The notes under the pieces are model-generated. The model was not told where the DNA came from. It searched no databases and saw only the letters and a program-made list of their open reading frames with translations. This document shows positions 17,194-26,329 of a stretch of DNA of 64,000 nucleotides, in pieces. The translations under genes and the position numbers were made by a program. Within the stretch, counting starts at the first letter, position 1. Every line of letters starts with the position of its first letter. The stretch spans positions 248,001 through 312,000 of the forward strand of contig NZ_VDUX01000003.1 in assembly GCF_008039565.1 (NCBI RefSeq), read 5' to 3'. Origin of the DNA: Aeromicrobium terrae (GTDB taxonomy: Bacteria; Actinomycetota; Actinomycetes; Propionibacteriales; Nocardioidaceae).

Positions 17194-17300
17194 CTGAGTG
17201 TGACACGGCCCACACAGGCTTGGCAAGGGTTCTCGGGCGAAGGCCATGAGCACGTCGCGACGAGGCAGTGCAGCTGTCGACCGGCCGCGAGGGATCCTCG

Positions 17301-18305
17301 TCAGCCAGAGCCGCGTGCCGCACGAACCTCCTTCGGCGGCGCGTCGAACCAGCGACGGCACGCGCGGGTGAACGCGCTCTGCTCGCTGAACCCGAGGAGC
17401 CCGGACAGCTGACCGAACGACATGTCCGTCTCCTGGAGCCGCCGCAGCGCCTCCTCGCGACGCACCTCGTCGACGAGCGTGGCGAACGTCGTGCCCTGCT
17501 CGGCGAGCTGGCGCTGGAGCGTGCGTCGATGTTGCGCGAGATGGCCGGCGACGAGGTCGAGGTCGAGCGTCCCGGTCGGGAGCATCCGGCGAATCAGCTG
17601 CACCACGGCGTCCGTCGTCGCGGTCTCGACCGGGACGGCGATCGTGCTCAGGTAGTCCTGCACGACCGCGTGCACCGAGCCGTCGGCGCTCAGCCGCCGG
17701 GTCAGCACGGACGCGGGGAACCGGAAGCCGTAGACGTCGGCGGAGCAGTCCACACGGCAGCCGAAGTATTCCGCGTAGCTCTCCGGGTCGACGAGCGGCT
17801 CGTGCCGCAGCTGTACCGAGACCGGGTGGAAGTCGGATCCGGCAAGCAGCTGGAACACCCGGACCGAGACGCCCAGCCCGAGCTCGGCCGCCTGGCGGTG
17901 CGGCGGTGGCCGCTCGTCCACCAGGCGCCAGGTGAGCTGAGCCATCGACTCGCCCGGGACCGCCTGGACTCCCACGGCGAGCGCCGGGCTGTAGACGTTC
18001 ATGTACCGCTCGATCGACTGCAGCGCGGCGCCCACGGTGGCCGCGGTCCGGGCCGCGACGCCGAGCGGTCCGAGGATCTCCAGGCCCTGACGCTCGGCGA
18101 GCCGCCGGCCGAGGTCGCCCGCACCGGTCGCCGTGGCCGCCGCCTCGAGCACCGCGACGACGCTGCGGTAGCTGATGAAGCTGTCGTGGTCGCCGATCGT
18201 GTCGGGGCTGAGGTGAGCCATCCGCAGCAGCGCGTCACTGTCGCCGCCGAGGTCGTCGACGAGCTCGCGAAAGCCCAGCAGCGACGTGCCACGGATCAAC
18301 GCCAT
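17301..18305 (-). CDS. AraC family transcriptional regulator
   Basis: A 334-residue regulator from ATG 18305; a TTG at 18341 would add 12 residues. An N-terminal arabinose-binding-like domain (RGTSLLGFRELVDDLGGD, QSIERYMNVYSPA) precedes a C-terminal double HTH (HRRTLQRQLAEQGTTF, EEALRRLQETDMSFGQLSGLLGFSEQSAFTRAC). This OruR-type architecture often controls lipid or steroid catabolic genes. It diverges from the NTF2-fold gene at 18376 and is downstream-facing of the monooxygenase operon. Confidence 0.9.
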   Translation of the reverse strand: MALIRGTSLLGFRELVDDLGGDSDALLRMAHLSPDTIGDHDSFISYRSVVAVLEAAATATGAGDLGRRLAERQGLEILGPLGVAARTAATVGAALQSIERYMNVYSPALAVGVQAVPGESMAQLTWRLVDERPPPHRQAAELGLGVSVRVFQLLAGSDFHPVSVQLRHEPLVDPESYAEYFGCRVDCSADVYGFRFPASVLTRRLSADGSVHAVVQDYLSTIAVPVETATTDAVVQLIRRMLPTGTLDLDLVAGHLAQHRRTLQRQLAEQGTTFATLVDEVRREEALRRLQETDMSFGQLSGLLGFSEQSAFTRACRRWFDAPPKEVRAARGSG

Positions 18306-18375
18306 GTCGTCCAGAGTCAAGAACGTGTCGTGTGAAGTCAAGACTCAGACCCCATCCCGTCGTCACCGTGGAGTC

Positions 18376-18966
18376 ATGACCCGTTTCGACATCACCCAGA
18401 CGAACGCCGCCGTCGAGCGGCTCATCGAGACCACCGAGAACCCCCGGCACCGGTGGCTGCTGCACGCCTACAACCGGCACCGCTACCTGGAGATGGCCGG
18501 CCGTTGGCAGGAGATCTTCGCGCCGGAGATGACGGTCGAGCACCCCGTCTACCACTTCAACGTCTTCGGCATCAACACTGTGCTCGACGGTGCCGAGGCC
18601 GTGCAGGCGGTCTACGACGAGTGGGCCCGCACCGCGCAGTGCGTGTTCTACGCTGGCGACGAGAAGCTGGCCGTCGGCGACAACATGATCTGCTCGACCG
18701 CCACGATCTACCAGCAGACCCCCGGCGCCCTGCTCGCCGAGGCCGGCGCGCCCGTCGACCCCGGCGCGCACTACCTCGTCGGCAACGTCGAGCACATGAT
18801 CTGGCCGTACGACGACGAGGGCCGGCTCGTCGGCGAGGACGTGTGGGAGATCGACGAGTCCACGCGACAGATCATCCCGCTCGACCCGACCGAGGTGCTC
18901 ACCGTCGAGATGTCCGCGAAGCTGCTCGACCCGCTGATCAAGCCGCTGCCCGCTCGCACCTTCTGA
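18376..18966 (+). CDS. NTF2-fold (SnoaL-like) hypothetical protein
   Basis: A 196-residue protein. FDITQTNAAVERLIETTENPRHRWLL leads into YLEMAGRWQEIFAPEMTVEHPVYHF, which resembles an NTF2-like cone fold used by many ligand-binding or isomerase proteins. The C-terminal part holds GNVEHMIWPYDDEGRLVGEDVWE. No catalytic set could be assigned. It diverges from the AraC gene by 70 bp, so AraC is its probable regulator. Confidence 0.65.
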   Translation: MTRFDITQTNAAVERLIETTENPRHRWLLHAYNRHRYLEMAGRWQEIFAPEMTVEHPVYHFNVFGINTVLDGAEAVQAVYDEWARTAQCVFYAGDEKLAVGDNMICSTATIYQQTPGALLAEAGAPVDPGAHYLVGNVEHMIWPYDDEGRLVGEDVWEIDESTRQIIPLDPTEVLTVEMSAKLLDPLIKPLPARTF

Positions 18967-19049
18967 GCACAGAGCAGTGGGGGCGACGCCGCCCGCGTCG
19001 CCACCCAGAGCGACAGCGGATCCGGCCGTGCCGGCTCTACACTGTCGCG

Positions 19050-20099
19050 ATGGTGAGCGGCACCCCGCAGGCGGCACGTGAGGCGCGGTTCTGCCGCGCC
19101 GACGACGGCGTGCGGCTCGCCTGGGCCCGGCACGGATCGGGGCCGCCGCTGCTGATCGCGTCGTGCTGGCTCAGCCACCTGCAGCACGACTGGGAGAGCC
19201 CGGTCTGGCGGCACTTCCTCGACGCCCTCGGCGACGTGGCCACGGTCGTCCGCTTCGACGAGCGCGGGTTCGGGCTGTCGGAGTGGGAGGTTGACGACTT
19301 CTCCCTCGAGCGTCGGGTCGCCGACCTCGAGACCGTGGTGGAGGCCGCAGGCCTCGACCGGTTCGCGCTGATGGGCATGTCCGGCGGCGCGCCCGTCGCT
19401 CTTGCCTACGCGCACGCGCACCCCGAGCGGGTGTCGCAGATGATCCTCTACGGCGGGATGGCCGGCGCCGGCATGAACGACGACCCCGAGGCCGAGACCG
19501 CCTTCCTCGCGATGATCCGTGCGGGCTGGCAGCGACCCGACTCCACGTTCCGCCGCGTCTTCACCACGTCGTTCATCCCGGACGCCACGGAGGAGCAGAT
19601 GACGTGGATGGACGAGCTGCAGCGCACGTCCACGAACACCGAGAACGCCGTCTGCAGCCGTGTCGCCCGGCACCAGACCGACGTGACGCCGCTGCTTCCC
19701 GAGATCGCGACGCCCACGCTGGTGCTGCACGCCGACGGTGACCGCGTCGCCTCCACCTGGGGGCCGAAGCTGGCGACGCAGCTGCCGAACGCACGACTCG
19801 TCATGCTCCAGTCGCGGAACCACATCCTGCTCGCCGACGAGCCGGCCTGGCCGGTGTTCCGCGACGAGGTCACCGCTTTCCTGGCCGACGGCCAGCCGAG
19901 GACGACGGTCGAGAACCTGTCGGCTCGTGAGCGGGAGATCCTGCTGCTCGCTGCCGAGGGCCTCGACAACACCGAGATCGCCGAGCGGCTCACGCTGAGC
20001 GTGCGCACGGTCGAGCGGCACTTCCAGAACGTCTACCTCAAGCTCGGTCTGCAGGGCCGCACCGCGCGGGCCGCCGCCGTCGCCCGCGTGCTCGCCTGA
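19050..20099 (+). CDS. Alpha/beta hydrolase fused to LuxR-type HTH
   Basis: A 349-residue two-domain protein. Residues about 15-280 are an alpha/beta hydrolase with VRFDERGFGLSE, nucleophile elbow LMGMSGGAP, acid HADGDRV and histidine SRNHILL. Residues about 285-349 are a LuxR/GerE HTH (NLSAREREILLLAAEGLDNTEIAERL, SVRTVERHFQNVYLKLG). The hydrolase part may act as a ligand sensor for the DNA-binding part. This architecture recurs in actinobacteria, but targets are unknown. ATG 19050 is the first in-frame start after the upstream stop region. Confidence 0.88.
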   Translation: MVSGTPQAAREARFCRADDGVRLAWARHGSGPPLLIASCWLSHLQHDWESPVWRHFLDALGDVATVVRFDERGFGLSEWEVDDFSLERRVADLETVVEAAGLDRFALMGMSGGAPVALAYAHAHPERVSQMILYGGMAGAGMNDDPEAETAFLAMIRAGWQRPDSTFRRVFTTSFIPDATEEQMTWMDELQRTSTNTENAVCSRVARHQTDVTPLLPEIATPTLVLHADGDRVASTWGPKLATQLPNARLVMLQSRNHILLADEPAWPVFRDEVTAFLADGQPRTTVENLSAREREILLLAAEGLDNTEIAERLTLSVRTVERHFQNVYLKLGLQGRTARAAAVARVLA

Positions 20100-20148
20100 C
20101 CGCGTACGCGTCAGCCGCCATCAGGCCATGAACGACAGCGAATAGCTA

Positions 20149-20166
20149 CGCGTCCGCGCGGACGCG
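20149..20166. other. 18-bp perfect palindrome upstream of DsrE gene
   Basis: CGCGTCCGC-GCGGACGCG is a perfect 18-bp palindrome 45 bp before the DsrE-family start. In 70% GC DNA some such palindromes arise by chance. It could be an operator or the stem of a weak hairpin after the hydrolase-LuxR gene. There is no T-run. Confidence 0.35.
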
Positions 20167-20211
20167 ACCGAGGGTCCCCGATTCATAGCGTCTCCGTCAT
20201 CACCGCCCCGG

Positions 20212-20592
20212 ATGAAGGAGACAGAGATATCACGCAAGGCAGTGGTCAGCCTGACCACCGGCATGGAGGATCCCGAGAAGGTCATGGTGGCCATGCTGGT
20301 CGCGGTCGGTGCGGCGGAGCAGGGCCGACCGACGCTGATGTTCCTCACCAAGGACGCCGTGCGTCTCGTGCAGCGCGGCGTCGCGGTGGGCCAGGCGTGC
20401 GAGGGCTGCCCGCCGCTGCCCGACCTGTTCGCCCGCTACGCGGCGGCCGGCGGCACGTTCCTCGCCTGCCCGATCTGCGTCAACGCCCGTGCGCTCGACC
20501 CCGACCAGTTCCTCGAGAACGCGACGGTGGGCGGCACGGTGCCGATGTGGGAGTGGATCGGCGACGAGGGCGCGACGGCGTTCAGCTACTGA
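20212..20592 (+). CDS. DsrE family protein
   Basis: A 126-residue protein with the DsrE/DsrF-like fold. VVSLTTGMEDPEKVMVAMLVAVGAAEQG and the later PTLMFLTKDAVRLV are typical. Cysteines occur in ACEGCPPLPDLF and ACPICVNARAL; the second corresponds to the usual single active cysteine. Such proteins handle sulfane sulfur or act as peroxiredoxin-like factors. An AAGGAG lies within the first codons (ATGAAGGAG), so the start used here is uncertain. It stands alone between LuxR-hydrolase and VOC genes. Confidence 0.8.
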   Translation: MKETEISRKAVVSLTTGMEDPEKVMVAMLVAVGAAEQGRPTLMFLTKDAVRLVQRGVAVGQACEGCPPLPDLFARYAAAGGTFLACPICVNARALDPDQFLENATVGGTVPMWEWIGDEGATAFSY

Positions 20593-20624
20593 CCGCGTCC
20601 ATGCGCTCGATTAACGTCAGGGTC

Positions 20625-21059
20625 ATGGCAATCGAGCGCATGGACAACGTCGGCATCGTCGTGGAGGACCTCGACGAGACCATCGCCTTCTTCACCGAGC
20701 TCGGGATGGAGCTGGAAGGGCGAATGGTCGTCGAGGGCGACTGGGCGGAGACCGCGGTCGGCGTCAGGGACATGACGTGCGAGATCGCGATGATGAAGCT
20801 GCCCGACGGCCCGGGGCGGCTCGAGCTCTGCACGTACCACTCCCCCGACATGGTGCGGCCCGGCCCGCCGGTGCCCAACACCGTCGGCTTCCACCGGGTG
20901 ATGTTCGCCGTCCACGACCTCGACGACACGATCGAGCGTCTGCAGGCGCTCGGCGGCGAGCTGCTCGACGGGGTCGGCGACTACCAGGGCGCGATCCGGA
21001 TCTGCTACCTCCGTGGACCGTCCGGGGTCGTCATCGGGCTGGCCGACGACGTCGGCTGA
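20625..21059 (+). CDS. VOC (glyoxalase/bleomycin resistance) family protein
   Basis: A 144-residue protein with paired beta-alpha-beta-beta-beta units. DNVGIVVEDLDETIAFFTELG starts the first and RVMFAVHDLDDTIERLQALG the second. Metal ligands typical of the fold are partly visible (His in FHRVMF, Glu in RLELCTYHSP). Members are glyoxalases, dioxygenases or epimerases. The start is ATG 20625, shortly after the DsrE stop. Substrate is not predictable. Confidence 0.85.
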   Translation: MAIERMDNVGIVVEDLDETIAFFTELGMELEGRMVVEGDWAETAVGVRDMTCEIAMMKLPDGPGRLELCTYHSPDMVRPGPPVPNTVGFHRVMFAVHDLDDTIERLQALGGELLDGVGDYQGAIRICYLRGPSGVVIGLADDVG

Positions 21060-21174
21060 GGGTCCGGCAGCGCTCGACGGACTTCTCCAAAGCTCCGCGC
21101 GGGTTGGTTGCGTCGTGCGACCCTCCACATACGCGTCAATCGGGTGACGACTCATCCCCCTCCTAGGAGTAGTC

Positions 21175-21687
21175 ATGAAGACACGACTGATCGGCGTGGC
21201 CGCCGCGACCTGCGCTGCCGCCTTCGCCCTGAGCACCAGCCCCGCTGCAGCCGAGGCTCCTCAGCCCACGGCCCAGGTCGCCGGGCACCTCGTCGCCGGA
21301 CCCGGAGCCGCCAACGTGAAGGTCACCTACAGCTGCTCCAGCAGCCCAGGCTCGGTCTCCCACCTGTACGTCGGCGTCAAGCAGGGTCCGCAGGTCAACG
21401 CGACGAATCACACGTCCAGCCAGTGGGCGAACACCTTCTACAGCACGAACTGGAAGTCCGACGCCGGACCGAACGCGCTGGTCTGCGACGGCAAGACCCA
21501 CACGCAGAACATCATCCTGAAGAAGCAGCCGGGCTTCCCGGCCGCAGTGCCGAACCTGCACAAGGGCACGGTACTCGTGCAGCTCTGCGTCTACGACAAC
21601 GTGACCGCGTTCAGCGAGCAGGGTGAGCCTCTCGACGGCGGCTTCGCGTTCGACTACTCGATGCACGACGTCCAGGCCGGCAAGTAG
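21175..21687 (+). CDS. Secreted hypothetical protein
   Basis: A 170-residue protein with a clear Sec signal peptide: basic MKTRLIG, a hydrophobic Ala-rich core and a cleavage site near AAAEA (residues 23-27). The mature part is small, with two cysteines (TYSCSSS and ALVCDG) that may pair, and Asn/Thr-rich beta-like sequence. No known domain is recognised. A good ribosome site (AGGAG) precedes the ATG, and a terminator follows. Confidence 0.75.
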   Translation: MKTRLIGVAAATCAAAFALSTSPAAAEAPQPTAQVAGHLVAGPGAANVKVTYSCSSSPGSVSHLYVGVKQGPQVNATNHTSSQWANTFYSTNWKSDAGPNALVCDGKTHTQNIILKKQPGFPAAVPNLHKGTVLVQLCVYDNVTAFSEQGEPLDGGFAFDYSMHDVQAGK

Positions 21688-21697
21688 CACGGCCCGC

Positions 21698-21727
21698 GGG
21701 TGGGGTCGTCTCCGGACGGCCCCACCC
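21698..21727. terminator. Hairpin terminator after the secreted protein gene
   Basis: GGGTGGGGTCGTC pairs with GACGGCCCCACCC around a TCCG loop, with one T-G wobble. It starts 11 bp after the stop at 21687. No strong T-run follows, as is usual for actinobacterial terminators. Confidence 0.65.
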
Positions 21728-21772
21728 GTTCGACGTCGTGACGGCGTCTGCGGGCCGATCTAGAGTTGAGGC

Positions 21773-22084
21773 ATGTGCCGGAACATCATCCCGCTGAACA
21801 ACCTGGAGCCGGCGGCGACGGACGACGAGTGCCAGGACGCGGCGCTGCAGTTCGTGCGCAAGATCTCCGGCTCCAACAAGCCGTCCAAGGCCAACGAAGA
21901 GGTCTTCAACCAGGCCGTCGACGAGATCGCCCAGTCGGTGCGCCACCTCCTCGACCACCTGGTGACGCCTGCCAAGCCCAAGAACCGCGAGGCCGAGGCG
22001 AAGAAGCGGCAGGCCCGGTCCGCCGACCGCTACGAGGCGATCCGCGTCTACCAAGAGGCCAAGAAGAAGGCCAGGAGCGCCTGA
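21773..22084 (+). CDS. DUF2277 family protein
   Basis: A 103-residue protein with the DUF2277 opening MCRNI, followed by FVRKISGSNKPSKANEEVFNQAV. The C-terminal third is a Lys/Glu/Ala-rich helix. The function is unknown; the invariant Met-Cys-Arg-Asn start is striking and well conserved in the family. Its stop abuts the stop of the convergent hydrolase gene. Confidence 0.9.
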   Translation: MCRNIIPLNNLEPAATDDECQDAALQFVRKISGSNKPSKANEEVFNQAVDEIAQSVRHLLDHLVTPAKPKNREAEAKKRQARSADRYEAIRVYQEAKKKARSA

Positions 22085-22085
22085 C

Positions 22086-22868
22086 TCAGAGCTCGAGGAA
22101 CACCCGCAGCGCGGACACGAACGCCTCGGGCTGCTCGGAGTGCACCCAGTGGCCCGCGCCCTTGATGGTGACGAGGCGCGTGCGCGGGAAGTAGGAGCGC
22201 ATCCGCTCGGCGTGCCGGTCCTGGATGTAGTCGGAGTGCTCGCCGGCCACCCACAGCACGGGGTGGTCGAACGTCGCGTCGACGAACGGGAAGTCGCCGA
22301 TCGTCGGCAGGTCGCGCCGCAGGACGTCGAGGTTCGCCTGCCACTCGTAGCCGTCGGGTGCCGACCGCAGGTTCTGCAGGAGGAACCCGCGGACGGTGTC
22401 GTCGGGGATCTTCTCGCGGAGCTGCTCGTCGGCGTCGGAACGCCGCTTCAGGGTCTTCACGTCGATGGACGCGAGGCTGCTGAGCAGGTGCTCGAACTCG
22501 CCGGACCCGCCGTTCGGCTCCGGCGCGATGTCGGCGACGACGAGGCGGTCGACGAGCTCCGGACGTGTCAGCGCGAGCACCATCGCGACCTTGCCGCCCA
22601 TCGAGTGCCCGATCACGTGCACCGGCCCGTCGGCGGCGAACCCGCGCTCGAGGTGCTCGGCGACGTCGGCGGCCATGTCGCGGTAGTCGGCGCGCTGGGT
22701 CCAGGCGGAACGGCCGTGGTTGGGCAGGTCCACGAGCAGCGACGTCGCCTCGGGCTGCAACGCCTTGGCCACGCGGGTGAAGTTCTTGCCCTGGCCGAAC
22801 AGGCCGTGGAGGAAGACGACCCGGGCCCCCGACTCGCCGATCTGGGTGGAGTGGATCGCCGCGCTCAC
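22086..22868 (-). CDS. Alpha/beta fold hydrolase (YbfF-like esterase)
   Basis: A 260-residue hydrolase. Motifs are VVFLHGLFGQGKNF, DLPNHGRSAWT, nucleophile elbow VIGHSMGGKVA, acid WVAGEHSDYI and histidine GAGHWVHSEQP. The closest recognisable group is the YbfF/acyl-CoA esterase type. The start is taken as GTG 22868; upstream the frame stays open but is low-complexity. It acts in the cytoplasm on an unidentified ester. Confidence 0.88.
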   Translation of the reverse strand: MSAAIHSTQIGESGARVVFLHGLFGQGKNFTRVAKALQPEATSLLVDLPNHGRSAWTQRADYRDMAADVAEHLERGFAADGPVHVIGHSMGGKVAMVLALTRPELVDRLVVADIAPEPNGGSGEFEHLLSSLASIDVKTLKRRSDADEQLREKIPDDTVRGFLLQNLRSAPDGYEWQANLDVLRRDLPTIGDFPFVDATFDHPVLWVAGEHSDYIQDRHAERMRSYFPRTRLVTIKGAGHWVHSEQPEAFVSALRVFLEL

Positions 22869-22956
22869 GCGCCTGAGCCTACGGGTCGCGCTGGTTGAGG
22901 GCCGGTCCGGCGGGTACTCCACCCGGGACCGCATCACTTCACTCACAGGGGAGCTC

Positions 22957-23412
22957 ATGTCCAGCACTGCATCCGACAGCCAGGCCGAGAAGCTCGCGCG
23001 CAGCGCAGCGGCGGCGGTCGGGGTCGTCTTCCTGCTCGTCGGCGTCCTCGGGCTCATCCCGGGCATCACGACGGACTACGACACGATGACCTTCGCCAGC
23101 CATGACAGCGAGGCCCAGCTGCTCGGCATCTTCCAGGTGTCGATCCTGCACAACATCGTGCACATCCTGTTCGGCATCGCCGGCCTCGTCGCCGCCCGCA
23201 ACGCCCGCGACGTCCCGACGTTCCTGTTCGGCGCCGCCGCGGTCTACGCCGTGCTCACCGTCTACGGCATCGTGATCGACAAGACCAGCGACGCGAACTT
23301 CGTGCCGCTCGACTCCGCCGACAACTGGCTGCACCTCGTGCTGACCGTCGCGCTCGCCGGCCTCGGCCTGGTCGTGCGTCGCCGCCTCGCGGCGCCCGCG
23401 TCGACGCGGTAG
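22957..23412 (+). CDS. DUF4383 domain membrane protein
   Basis: A 151-residue protein with four transmembrane helices at about 16-36, 61-80, 88-107 and 121-142. The ILHNIVHILFGIAGL motif in the second helix is typical of DUF4383. Actinobacteria often carry several such small proteins of unknown function. It has a GGGGAG ribosome site, and its stop faces the ABC ATPase stop 3 bp away. Confidence 0.82.
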   Translation: MSSTASDSQAEKLARSAAAAVGVVFLLVGVLGLIPGITTDYDTMTFASHDSEAQLLGIFQVSILHNIVHILFGIAGLVAARNARDVPTFLFGAAAVYAVLTVYGIVIDKTSDANFVPLDSADNWLHLVLTVALAGLGLVVRRRLAAPASTR

Positions 23413-23415
23413 CTC

Positions 23416-24495
23416 TCAGGTCGACAGCCTCTGTCCGGTTTCCGTGTCGAACACATGGGCCTTGTCGAGGTCGACGGCCAGGCGCAGGACGTCGCCCTTG
23501 CGGACCGAGTAGCGATTCGCGACGCGCACGATGACGTGGTGGGGCGTGGCCTCGTTGCTGCTCGTGCCGTAGGCGAAACCGTCGGCACCCAGCTCCTCGA
23601 CGACGTTCACCTCGATGGAGATGCCGTCCTCCTCGGCCGGGACGATCCGCCAAGCCTCGGGGCGCACGCCGATGGTCACGCGCCCGTTCCGCGGCCAGCT
23701 ACCGGGCGTGCCGGACAGGGTGTATCCGCCGACGCGCACCGCACCGTCGTCGATCACGCCGTCGAGCAGATTCATCTGCGGCGAGCCGATGAACCCTGCG
23801 ACGAACAGGTTGGCCGGACGGTCGTAGAGCGCGAGCGGTGTGTCGACCTGCTGCAGCACACCCTCGTTCATGACGGCCACGCGATCGCCCATCGTCATGG
23901 CCTCGACCTGGTCGTGCGTGACGTACACCGTGGTGACGCCGAGCTCACGCTGCAGGCTCGCGATGTCCGTTCTGGTGCGGACGCGCATCTTGGCGTCGAG
24001 ATTCGACAGAGGTTCGTCCATGCAGAATACCGACGGCTCGCGCACGATCGCACGACCCATGGCGACCCGCTGACGCTGTCCGCCGGACAGCTGCTTGGGC
24101 TTGCGGTCGAGATACTCCTCGAGACCCAGCAGCTTCGCTGCCTCCTGGATCTTCCGATCCCGCTCCGACTTCGGGACCTTGGCCATCCGAAGGGCGAAGC
24201 CCATGTTGTCGCCCACCGTCATGTGCGGGTAGAGCGCGTAGTTCTGGAACACCATCGCGATGTCACGAGCCGCCGGCGGCAGCTGCGAGACCTCACGGTC
24301 GCCGATGTAGATCTCGCCGGTGTCGACCTCCTCGAGGCCGGCCAGCATCCGGAGAGTCGTCGACTTTCCGCAGCCGGACGGACCGACCAGCACCATGAAC
24401 TCGCCGTCGTGGATCTCCAGGTTTAGGCCGGACACCGCCGCGGCGTTCGTGCCGGCGTAGCGGCGCGTGGCGTCTCGAAAGCTGATGCCTGCCAT
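23416..24495 (-). CDS. Carbohydrate ABC transporter ATP-binding protein (UgpC/MsmX-like)
   Basis: A 359-residue CUT1-class ATPase. It has Walker A GPSGCGKST, signature LSGGQRQRVAMGRA, Walker B VFCMDEPLSNLDAKMR and H-loop VYVTHDQVEAMTM. A C-terminal TOBE/OB domain follows from about 240. It forms the motor of the transporter encoded by the three genes upstream, the last of which ends 11 bp before its start. Whether it serves only this importer is unknown, as MsmX-type ATPases may be shared. Confidence 0.92.
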   Translation of the reverse strand: MAGISFRDATRRYAGTNAAAVSGLNLEIHDGEFMVLVGPSGCGKSTTLRMLAGLEEVDTGEIYIGDREVSQLPPAARDIAMVFQNYALYPHMTVGDNMGFALRMAKVPKSERDRKIQEAAKLLGLEEYLDRKPKQLSGGQRQRVAMGRAIVREPSVFCMDEPLSNLDAKMRVRTRTDIASLQRELGVTTVYVTHDQVEAMTMGDRVAVMNEGVLQQVDTPLALYDRPANLFVAGFIGSPQMNLLDGVIDDGAVRVGGYTLSGTPGSWPRNGRVTIGVRPEAWRIVPAEEDGISIEVNVVEELGADGFAYGTSSNEATPHHVIVRVANRYSVRKGDVLRLAVDLDKAHVFDTETGQRLST

Positions 24496-24506
24496 CTCAG
24501 TTCTCC

Positions 24507-25364
24507 CTATTCATTGGCGAGCGCTCCTCCGGTGAGCCCGGCAACCATGTACTTCTGCACCGCGAACGCGAAGATGCAGATCGGCACCACCGTGACGGTC
24601 GCGACGGCGGCGATCTGGCCCCAGAAGGTGCCGATCGGGGTAAGGAGGTTCGGGATGCCGACCGGCAGCGTGGCGGTGTCACGGCTGGTCAGGATCAGCG
24701 CGAAGAGGAATTCGTTCCAGGAGTTGATGAGCAGGAAGATCGCGGTGGCAGCGATGCCTCCCTTGGTCAGAGGCAGGACGACGCGGAAGAACGCCGCGGT
24801 CTCCGAGCAGCCGTCGAGTCGAGCCGCCTCGTCGAGCGATGTCGGCACCGCGAGGAAGAACCCGCGCATCATCCACACCGTGAACGGGATGGCGAACGTG
24901 AGGTGCGCGGCGACCACGGCAAGGTAAGTGCCGGACAGCCCCACCTTGTTGGCGAGCACGAACAGCGGCACCGAGAGCACCATCGCCGGCAGCAGGCGGG
25001 CGGACAGCAGTGCGAGCAGGAAGGCGCCCTGGAACCGCGACCCGTGCCGGCTCAGCCGGTAGGCCGCCGGGATCCCGACGAGCAGCGCGACGGCGCTGGA
25101 GATGACCGCGATGATCACCGAGTTCTGAAGGTTGGCGCCGAAGCCCTTGTCCTGGAACGCCACCGTGTAGTTGTCGAGTGTCGGCTTGAAGAACACCGTC
25201 GGCGACGTGGTGAAGATGTCGACCCGATTCTTGAACGAGCTCATGACCAGCCAGATGACCGGCGACAGGTACGCAAGGAACAGCGCGACCACGACGAGGG
25301 CGATCAGCATGCGTCCGGTGCGACCCATACGGCGGGCTTTCGGGTTGACGGTCGTGGCGGTCAC
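24507..25364 (-). CDS. Carbohydrate ABC transporter permease (MalG-type)
   Basis: A 285-residue permease with six hydrophobic helices. The EAA loop, which docks the ATPase, reads SLDEAARLDGCSETAAFFRVVLPLTKGGI. The start is GTG 25364, which overlaps the stop of the MalF-type permease gene as GTGA; the longer open frame is antisense or shadow. It pairs with that permease to form the channel. Confidence 0.9.
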   Translation of the reverse strand: MTATTVNPKARRMGRTGRMLIALVVVALFLAYLSPVIWLVMSSFKNRVDIFTTSPTVFFKPTLDNYTVAFQDKGFGANLQNSVIIAVISSAVALLVGIPAAYRLSRHGSRFQGAFLLALLSARLLPAMVLSVPLFVLANKVGLSGTYLAVVAAHLTFAIPFTVWMMRGFFLAVPTSLDEAARLDGCSETAAFFRVVLPLTKGGIAATAIFLLINSWNEFLFALILTSRDTATLPVGIPNLLTPIGTFWGQIAAVATVTVVPICIFAFAVQKYMVAGLTGGALANE

Positions 25365-26320
25365 CGTGCCGTCTCCTTCCTGCGCAACGAGCGGTACATG
25401 AGGAAGCTGAGGGCCAGCACCGCCGCGAACGTCACGAGGCCGAGCGCTGCGCCATAGCTGAGGTCCCAGTTCAGGAAGCTGACGCGGTACTGGTACAGGT
25501 CGTTGACCGCCGTGGCGGAGCCAGGCCCGCCGCCGGTGAGCACGAAGACCTTGTCGAACTCGCGGATCGCCTCGGTGGCTCGGAACAGGATCGCGATGCC
25601 CAGGATCGGGCGGAGCAGCGGCAGGGTGATGTGCCAGTACACCTGTCTCGTCGAAGCTCCGTCGATGCTGGCGGCTTCGAGCGGCTCCTTCGGGATCGTC
25701 TGCAAACCGGCCACCACCATCAGCGCGACGAACGGGAACCACTCCCACACGTCGATGAAGATCAGGGCGACGAGCGCGCCCACCGAACCATTGAGCACGC
25801 CGTCCCCTCCGGCGACGTGCAGGGTGTTGAACACCCAGGTCAGGTAACCGAACTGGGCGTTGAGCGCGAAGTTGAACATCAGGCCGACCACGAGCGGGGT
25901 CAGGATCATCGGGAGCAGCAGCGCCGACGTCGCGAACCGACGCATCCGACGCAACCGGTCGATCGCGATCCCGACCACGACACCCAGGACCGTCTCGAGG
26001 CTGACGGCGACGACGACGAAGATCGCCGTGACGATCAGCGAGTGGTGGAAGTCGCCGTCATGGAGGATCCGCTGGTAGTTGTCCATCCCGACCCACTGGC
26101 CCGTGTGGTTCGGGATGATCGGGCTGTACGACTGGAAGCTGAGCTTGATGCTGTAGGCCAGCGGGAACAGCACCACCAGACCCAGCACGAGCAGGCTCGG
26201 GCCCTGCGTGACGATCGGAGCCAGCCACCGGCGCCGCCGAGGGACACCGGGCCGGCCTCCCGGCCGCACCGGCGACGGCAGGCGCCGGTGCGGCCGTTCA
26301 GCCAGCTGGGCCTCGGTCAC
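25361..26320 (-). CDS. Carbohydrate ABC transporter permease (MalF-type)
   Basis: A 319-residue permease with a cytoplasmic basic N-terminus (about residues 1-35) and six helices. The EAA loop is EPLEAASIDGASTRQVYWHITLPLLRPI. It starts 9 bp downstream of the lipoprotein gene's stop and overlaps the MalG-type gene. The pair forms the membrane part of a CUT1 importer next to transaminase and alanine dehydrogenase genes, so the cargo may be an amine or amino sugar. Confidence 0.9.
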   Translation of the reverse strand: MTEAQLAERPHRRLPSPVRPGGRPGVPRRRRWLAPIVTQGPSLLVLGLVVLFPLAYSIKLSFQSYSPIIPNHTGQWVGMDNYQRILHDGDFHHSLIVTAIFVVVAVSLETVLGVVVGIAIDRLRRMRRFATSALLLPMILTPLVVGLMFNFALNAQFGYLTWVFNTLHVAGGDGVLNGSVGALVALIFIDVWEWFPFVALMVVAGLQTIPKEPLEAASIDGASTRQVYWHITLPLLRPILGIAILFRATEAIREFDKVFVLTGGGPGSATAVNDLYQYRVSFLNWDLSYGAALGLVTFAAVLALSFLMYRSLRRKETAR

Positions 26321-26329
26321 GGTTCGTCC

